NCBI RefSeq assembly: GCF_964204865.1
Contig: NC_135259.1
Location: 10,488,974-10,552,973, forward strand
Source: Styela clava
Taxonomy: Eukaryota > Chordata > Ascidiacea > Stolidobranchia > Styelidae
Direction of reading: 5' to 3'
Length of the DNA stretch: 64,000 bases
Shown: positions 58,017 through 64,000 of the stretch, piece by piece
Layout: every line of letters begins with the position of its first letter
Numbering within the stretch: position 1 is the first letter of the stretch
Made by a program: the position numbers and the translations under genes
Notes under the pieces: model-generated
Database searches by the model: none
Told to the model about the DNA's origin: nothing
Seen by the model: the letters and a program-made list of their open reading frames with translations, nothing else

Positions 58017-60185
58017 TCAGAATCCAATTCCAGTTGACTCGAATGACTGTTCATTAACGACCTGCTCAACAGTTTGGTTGAACCAATGGGAGAAATTTTG
58101 CTGGTTTTTACGCTTTGTGGTTTTAGTTAGAAGTTCTTCGTCAAAGTCATGTTCTGCCCACAAATGCTCTTCCCATCTTTTTTTCGATTTAAAGCCTTGC
58201 GGACATCGGTTGCACATAAATTTGGCTTGAGTTTTACACTTTGAAACATGGCGAAGAAACGTATTTTGTTTTTTGTACGACATGAGACAAACAGGACATT
58301 CGTAGTAAGGAGACTGTTGCTCGTGAGGCATCCCGTCTGCAAGATCCCTCTTCTTCCTTTTAGCTCTGTACCTTGATGATACTTTTACTTTCTTAGCTCG
58401 AGGACTACTGATTAGATTTTCATTTTCTAAATTAAGAATGGGTGGTGATTTCGGAGCAGGAGGAGAAGAGGGTGTAGGAGCGGGGGCCTTTCCACGCGTC
58501 TTTAATTTCCTAATTGGCCTTGGTCTTGCAGGAGGTCGAATTTTCGGAACCTCGCCTTCTGGGTGACGAAGATTACAGTGCATGTTGAAGCTTTTAACAG
58601 ATGTGTACTTGGTGTTGCAAACTTGGCACAAAACAATTTGCTTTACTTTACCATGCAACTGTCGTTTGTGCTCTTCCATACTGTGCTTTCGGGTGAAACG
58701 ACGCTTACATACATCACATTGGTATGGACGTTCTTTCTGAGGTCTACCTTCTTTCAATTTCAAGTTTGTTGAATTTGCATCTGCCTCACTTTCAATTTTA
58801 TCTTCAGCATGCTTTACTTTTATATGTTGAAGCAACACATCTTTTCGAGTAAATGCACTACTGCACTGCTCACACTGATGTTTGAGTGGCGCGGGAATTT
58901 TCTTCGGTTGTTTGACTTTAGGTTCATCCACTTGAGTTTCTGATTGCGGTTTTTCCTCTATTTTTGATGGACTGTTAGCACGCTTCTTTGGAGGTATCGT
59001 CACAACGACAGGTACTGTCTTCCCATTTACGCTAGCTAAAAAGTTCTGTACAACATTTTTAGGTTTTAAAATGTTGGGTGAGACGGCTCCCTTACCTCGT
59101 AGTGTGATATACCATTTTCCACATGGCTTGCAATGATAGCGAACTTCTTTACGATTTGGTACTAAAGATGAAGCCGTTGGGGGAGATATTTCCCGTAGAA
59201 CTGCTTGGCATTTTCGACACTGAAACTGCTTAATTTCTGAGGTTTCAGGATCAGGATTTGAAGTTTGAGATTCCGCATTATCTGCTTCGGGCGGCGGTTG
59301 ATCTTCAGAAGCATCTTTAGAATCATCCATTCCTTCCAAGTGAACTTTGTAAACCTGAGCAAACTTATTATCATCACTAGCAGTGGTTTTTGAAGTAACA
59401 GTTTCTTCCAGTGTAACATCTGCATACGAATGGTCTGGCTCAGGAGATTGAACAGCAGAAGCTTCTGCGGAAGGGACAGGATCCTCATGGGCAGAGACAG
59501 AATCTTCCTCAGAATGATAATCAATGAGAGGAGATCTTGCTGCCTCATTAGCCTCTTGCTGCTTTAAAATTTTGATCAAATCTCTCACAGCATGATCCTG
59601 GTTTTTCAATTGTGTCTTTCTAATTTTAGGTTTTGAAAGCCTAATATGTGGTGTATCAAGAACTTCTCGACCAATTGAGAAATCACCCAATGATGGCATT
59701 TCATCATAACTGGGTGAATCAGTGATTACCTGCTGCTGCAGTATAACTTCTATAATTCCATGTTCATTTTTGGGTAAGAGTGCCATCTGTACATCATCTT
59801 TTGGGGTCAGCCAAACAGTCTGCCCAGATTTTACTCCAGGAAATGGAATCTTAAATGCACAACATACTTTTACAAATTCGTCTCGAAGTTTGGTATCAGC
59901 CTCATCTGGTGATTTCCCAGTGTAAATATAATCAATCAATAATTGAAAAGATGACGGGGATAAACCATGCAGTTTCAGGGTTAAATAACTCAGAGGCGTT
60001 CCTTGTGTTGCCCTTGAAATCAAGTTATACAACAAAGGGCATACAGCCGAAAATATAACCCGATGGAGCCGAAATTCTTTTTGTTGAATAATGACAGTCA
60101 AGTCACATAAACTTTTTTGCAATAGAAAGTGATGAACTTGTTCAGTAATCCGTAAGCAATGCTCTTTTTCAGCTGGCAAAACCAT
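58017..60185 (-). CDS. BTB-C2H2 zinc-finger protein 5 (diverged member)
   Basis: 722 aa. The N-terminal BTB domain (MVLPAEKEHC, LCDLTVIIQQKEFRLHR, LLIDYIYTGKSPDEAD; about 10-115) aligns with the tandem set, but the rest differs. A long acidic Ser/Glu/Pro region spans about 220-320. Two CxxC pairs at 323/326 and 352/355 could form a zinc ribbon. C2H2 fingers are at about 438-459, 490-511 and 520-541. A Pro/Arg-rich basic segment (about 545-615, with RAKRKKRD as likely NLS) follows, then a C2HC finger (630-650) and a final C2H2 finger (658-679). Fingers are dispersed rather than in one array, suggesting a different DNA- or protein-binding role. Single coding exon. A possible acceptor (ttttgtag) lies 23 bases before the ATG. 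Confidence 0.9.
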   Translation of the reverse strand: MVLPAEKEHCLRITEQVHHFLLQKSLCDLTVIIQQKEFRLHRVIFSAVCPLLYNLISRATQGTPLSYLTLKLHGLSPSSFQLLIDYIYTGKSPDEADTKLRDEFVKVCCAFKIPFPGVKSGQTVWLTPKDDVQMALLPKNEHGIIEVILQQQVITDSPSYDEMPSLGDFSIGREVLDTPHIRLSKPKIRKTQLKNQDHAVRDLIKILKQQEANEAARSPLIDYHSEEDSVSAHEDPVPSAEASAVQSPEPDHSYADVTLEETVTSKTTASDDNKFAQVYKVHLEGMDDSKDASEDQPPPEADNAESQTSNPDPETSEIKQFQCRKCQAVLREISPPTASSLVPNRKEVRYHCKPCGKWYITLRGKGAVSPNILKPKNVVQNFLASVNGKTVPVVVTIPPKKRANSPSKIEEKPQSETQVDEPKVKQPKKIPAPLKHQCEQCSSAFTRKDVLLQHIKVKHAEDKIESEADANSTNLKLKEGRPQKERPYQCDVCKRRFTRKHSMEEHKRQLHGKVKQIVLCQVCNTKYTSVKSFNMHCNLRHPEGEVPKIRPPARPRPIRKLKTRGKAPAPTPSSPPAPKSPPILNLENENLISSPRAKKVKVSSRYRAKRKKRDLADGMPHEQQSPYYECPVCLMSYKKQNTFLRHVSKCKTQAKFMCNRCPQGFKSKKRWEEHLWAEHDFDEELLTKTTKRKNQQNFSHWFNQTVEQVVNEQSFESTGIGF

Positions 60186-61240
60186 TCTGATCTACCATAG
60201 AACTAGAGCTACAAAAGAGAAACACAAATTTTGAAGTTTCCAACATAAGTATAAAAAAGTTTTGAACGTATGTACAAATAGTGGCAACATTGATATTTAT
60301 GGATAATTTCAACAGTTCAAATATTTTTTATTAGAACTGAACATCGAAATATTATGAATAAATGAACAAAAATGTATCCGGCCATTCACCAAAGGCTTAT
60401 TTAGCTATAAATATAAATTGTGAGATGATAAAAATGCCAAGCTAGTCAGACAAATTGGAAAATAGCATTTGAAACATTGAAAAAAAATCTAGAAGCCTAA
60501 AAACAAAACAAAAAATAGAGTTTATCTAATACTACGGTGACATTAATTTGAATGTTCAGCACAATAGTTTTAATAAAGGTTGTGGTATAATACAAGTTTT
60601 GTCCAAATAATTCAATTTCAAACGAAGAGATTCCTAGCTATCAGTATTCTAGGTTTCAATATTCAAGTTCCCTTCTATCCATTATAAATGAAGAGTAAAA
60701 TGGAACACAAAGTAAACACAGGCTATTCTTCATTCTCGGTTTAATATCAAAACGAAAGTAGTTTTAAATTTAAAATTTGCTATGTTGGGAAAGTTAAAGA
60801 AATCCATTATTGTGAGTTTTACAGTTGCACGTTATTTTCCAGTCTCAAATAACCTTCCTGATATACATAACAAGTTGGTGTTATACAGATCATATCAATA
60901 GAGAAGCAAACTGACTAGTAATTAAGGCAGGTTTCGGCATTTTACATTTATATCTTGCAATGAGAAAACTAGAGTTATTGAAAAAATGAGGCATTTTGAA
61001 ATTTACATTTCTCACAAACTCTAAAATGTCCACCAGTATAAACACTTCACCTCGCAGCAATATAAGAAATGCACCATTTGCCGCACTTCGTGAGTATTTA
61101 TGCACTCACAATAAGAATTAGCTAATGGGGCCTTATAAGCCCTAAATTCATACTTCAACAGATATAGCTAGCAGTAGTGCATATTTCAAGTTACCCAAAA
61201 CAAGTATTCAATACCCACTGAATAAAATCGAAATCTATTG
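60186..61240. other. Spacer between BTB-ZF 5 and 6
   Basis: AT-rich, no gene seen. It contains the 5' flank of gene 5 and the 3' flank of gene 6. Confidence 0.45.
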
Positions 61241-63106
61241 TTAAAACATATTTTCCAAATTGAGTATTTTGACGTCACATGCTTCGGAGGTTTCTACACC
61301 TCCTATAGATGACACAGCTGCTGCCACAGCGTCAAGTTTTTCAGCTTGAGTTTTGTCCGACATGCATTGATGCTCATTACCTTCTTCTTCCGTTTTAAAT
61401 GTAGCACCACATTCGCCACAAATGTAATGAGCTTCTGGTCCATTACAAATGTATTCAGATTGGTGATGATCATCATCTGGTGTCTCTGTAAATTCAATTA
61501 CAGTCTCACCGATGCCTTCATGAATTTCAACTGCAGATTGCAATTCCATTTCTCTTTGTTCATCTGTTTTTTTAGCACGAGGAAGTCTTGGCATCTGTTT
61601 TACCATTTCACTTTCTGGATGAGAGCGTTTTAAATGTTGTTTAACACCTAGTTCGTTACAGTATCGTTTTGCGCAAATTGGACATGAGTGGGGTTTTCCT
61701 TTCTCCACTGCGATTGCCATTCCCTCTTGTGTGTGTAATTTAGCATGATTTCGCAAGCCTTTTTCAGATCTATATTGTTGTCCGCATTGCTCACAGTAGT
61801 ACAATGGAACATCAACAATGTGTACTTTCTTGTGACTAGTCAAAGTTGATTTCTGTGCAAATTTGGCATCGCAGACCTCGCATTGAAATGGTTTTTCACC
61901 AGTGTGGGTACGAATGTGACTGATTAAATCTTTATTATATAAAAACTTCCGTCCACAATGTTCACAAGCATGTTTCTTCTCATCATGAACTCTATAATGC
62001 TTTTTACACTTCTCTCTAGTATCGTAAACTCTGTCACAATTTTCATGAGGACAAGCGAAAGGTGGTTTGTTTGGAAATATTCCATCATTTGCAGCTTTTG
62101 GTCTTCCTCGTTTGAGACAATTGTCTGGATCAAATGGAAACGGCGAAGCGATATTCCTACCAAGTTTGGGCTTCAAAAATTGTTCATCTTCCACTTCAAA
62201 ATCAATATCATTAGTATCAATCAATGTATTTCTTTCACCAGACTTTTTCTTCACAGAAAATAAAGAGCTTATATCCAGACCAGCAACATAATTTTTAGAT
62301 TTGGATCTTCGTACTTTTCTTTTTTTCTTAGATGGCTCTTCGCTTTTATTAATGTTCTCTTTACCACGATTAAGAGATTTAATAGGAGATTCATCATCAA
62401 TATCAGTGTCTGAAGAATCAGTTCCGTCAGCATTAACTGGATTATAAGATCTGTCAGAGTCTGAAAAAGAATCGTCAGGACGAAGAATGTGAACAACAAG
62501 TTGTGATTCTGGTGGATCATCATCTTCAGAGTTATCAGCGGAGAAAATTTCGACATATTCGACTTCTTCATTCAAATTTGAATTCTGTACATTGTCATCT
62601 TGGATTTCCTCAACGTCAGTTTCAACTTGAACTTCATCTGCATCTTCTTTTTCAATTGAATTTATTTTGTCATTTTTCTCAGCAACTGAGATATTTTCCT
62701 TTAAGTTATCCAATTCAACTTCCACTTCATCAAAAAGGCTTGAAGAGATAATAGAATTTTTATTAAAAATACCAAAAAATTCACATGCTTTTTCAAATGC
62801 CTTCATCCCTCTAATATTACTTTTGCGAGGTATTTTCCCTGTGTATACATACGAAACCAAATTTTTGATTCCTACAGCAGTCACACCTTTCGGGGATAAT
62901 TTTACCGTTCCACCATGTTGTTTTTGATTTTCTCTGAGAATCATTTTTTTTAAAGTAGCAGAAGCAGCAGCAAAAACACATTTATGAACTTCAAATATTT
63001 CATTACCAGCAACAATGGAAAGATCGCAAAGACTTTGACCCTGGCTCAAGTTATACATTTGTGACATCATATTGGTACAATGGTCTTGAGGTTCTGGAAA
63101 TTCCAT
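61241..63106 (-). CDS. BTB-C2H2 zinc-finger protein 6, likely relative of the tandem set
   Basis: 621 aa from MEFPEPQDHC (context aatcATGG). The open frame reaches further upstream only through a TTG, so this ATG is preferred. The BTB domain is at about 12-115. A long acidic region follows (about 120-245), then an SV40-like basic NLS (KKKRKVRRSK, about 260-269). The LFSVKKK module shared with the tandem set comes next, and a canonical AT-hook, KRGRPK, at about 332-337. Fingers are at about 352-374, 381-401, 409-429, 438-458 and 474-496, plus an isolated C-terminal finger near 554-575. The NKPPFACP start of finger 1 and the LYNKDLISH, TGEKPF and FAQKSTL segments match paralogues 1-4, so this gene probably reflects the ancestral form from which the array expanded. 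Confidence 0.92.
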   Translation of the reverse strand: MEFPEPQDHCTNMMSQMYNLSQGQSLCDLSIVAGNEIFEVHKCVFAAASATLKKMILRENQKQHGGTVKLSPKGVTAVGIKNLVSYVYTGKIPRKSNIRGMKAFEKACEFFGIFNKNSIISSSLFDEVEVELDNLKENISVAEKNDKINSIEKEDADEVQVETDVEEIQDDNVQNSNLNEEVEYVEIFSADNSEDDDPPESQLVVHILRPDDSFSDSDRSYNPVNADGTDSSDTDIDDESPIKSLNRGKENINKSEEPSKKKRKVRRSKSKNYVAGLDISSLFSVKKKSGERNTLIDTNDIDFEVEDEQFLKPKLGRNIASPFPFDPDNCLKRGRPKAANDGIFPNKPPFACPHENCDRVYDTREKCKKHYRVHDEKKHACEHCGRKFLYNKDLISHIRTHTGEKPFQCEVCDAKFAQKSTLTSHKKVHIVDVPLYYCEQCGQQYRSEKGLRNHAKLHTQEGMAIAVEKGKPHSCPICAKRYCNELGVKQHLKRSHPESEMVKQMPRLPRAKKTDEQREMELQSAVEIHEGIGETVIEFTETPDDDHHQSEYICNGPEAHYICGECGATFKTEEEGNEHQCMSDKTQAEKLDAVAAAVSSIGGVETSEACDVKILNLENMF

Positions 63107-64000
63107 GATTATGATAAGATTTACAGACAAGTGGCCTACTATTATTCTCTAAAACCTGTAGTTGTACAAAACAATCGTATAAAGTTATTCAAATCATATC
63201 TAACGAAAATGTTTCAAATTAATAGATAGATGAAAAATAAGTATGAGAGTAAATTTGAAGAAAATTGAAAATAAACCATTCAAAGGCTATCTATTTCAGT
63301 ATCATCTAGATTTCTCCATCAAAATGGAATATTAAACTGTGACAGGTTTATTAATGTTGAGTACGGTACTGTTCTCCAATTCCAAAACTATTGTGAAACT
63401 GTTATCACTTCAGTGAACCAGATGATATTTGAATAAACAGAAAAAATAATTTAATAATATTGGTTGATTATTATTCACGAGGGTCAGTATGCAAGATTGG
63501 TTAAGTCATAGCAGCTCCCGGCAATGTCAGAATGTGTGTATGATGTATATAATTATTCATTCAGATATAGCATGAGCAATAAAAAATTCATAAAATATAC
63601 ATAGAATAAAATGTGTATGTGTGAATCAGCAATTTAAAATTTTGAAGATACTATAAAGTTGTGATGTTAATTATAGGTGACGTGAAATTTTTGAATCCAG
63701 GGAGGTTCCGAGAATTAGGACAATTATAGAGAGTTAAGTTTTTCAACTATTTATAACCGTATAATAGTTAAGTATATCTGATTTCTTCCCCTCCCCCCCA
63801 AAAAAAAACATACACAAAAATATTAAAAAACAAAAGATTTATAGATTGGGTGAAAAAACTGGCAAAACCTTTAATAAAGTTCAAAACATGTGAAAATACC
63901 AGCGCCAGTTTAGTTTTTCGATTGTACCTATTTTTGCAATTAAATATTCATCGGACAAGTACAGTACCATACAGTACGGTACCGGTACTGGGCTCAAACC
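63107..64000. other. Right edge, 5' flank of BTB-ZF 6
   Basis: No gene seen. It should hold the promoter and any 5' non-coding exon of gene 6. It contains TACCGGTA at 63980-63987 within a longer GTAC/GGTACC-rich stretch (63960-63990). Confidence 0.4.

Noticed and set aside
1-64000. CRISPR array, bacterial operon or viral genome
   Set aside because: No regularly spaced direct repeats, no bacterial gene organisation and no viral hallmark genes. Introns and metazoan families are present throughout.

Overview
The window is nuclear DNA of an invertebrate animal. It is AT-rich and dense in small DNA transposons, its genes carry GT-AG introns, and the families present are metazoan (BTB zinc fingers, PKC-type C1 domains, synaptobrevin). 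A tunicate or similar invertebrate would fit, but nothing here fixes the species.

Layout. 1-8.5 kb: no convincing gene, one hAT-type MITE. 8.6-9.8 kb (minus): an intron-less orphan seven-transmembrane protein. 13.3-17.1 kb: a dead pogo/Tigger-like transposon with a second, hAT-type element (perfect 8-bp target duplication) nested inside it. 18.2-34.6 kb: a head-to-tail segmental duplication of about 8 kb. Each arm carries one complete eight-exon gene, which is the most notable content of the window. It encodes two PKC-type C1 (diacylglycerol-type) domains, a Ser/Pro-rich linker, an R-SNARE motif and a C-terminal membrane anchor (314 aa). I know of no family with this C1-C1-R-SNARE-TM architecture. 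The two copies differ at ten exon positions, all synonymous, so the predicted proteins are identical while introns and flanks have diverged and gained different transposons. 36.3-38.7 kb (plus): an intron-less USP16/45-like deubiquitinase lacking the usual N-terminal ZnF-UBP domain and carrying a frameshift that looks like a 7-nt insertion. 40.3-45.9 kb (minus): a complete 11-exon AFG1-like mitochondrial ATPase gene with a tRNA-derived SINE in an intron. 46.7-63.1 kb (minus): six BTB-C2H2 zinc-finger genes, four of them recent tandem paralogues about 2.3-2.5 kb apart, plus two more diverged members.

Functional picture. The C1-SNARE pair suggests a vesicle-fusion protein whose N-terminus can sense or bind diacylglycerol membranes. 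This is inferred from domain content only. The BTB-ZF array looks like an expanding family of DNA-binding regulators, with finger loss and linker-module duplication in one member. The mobile elements (pogo-like, several hAT-type MITEs, a MITE family with 9-bp target duplications, and a SINE family) explain most of the remaining structure. Splice sites and start codons were read by eye, with no transcript evidence.
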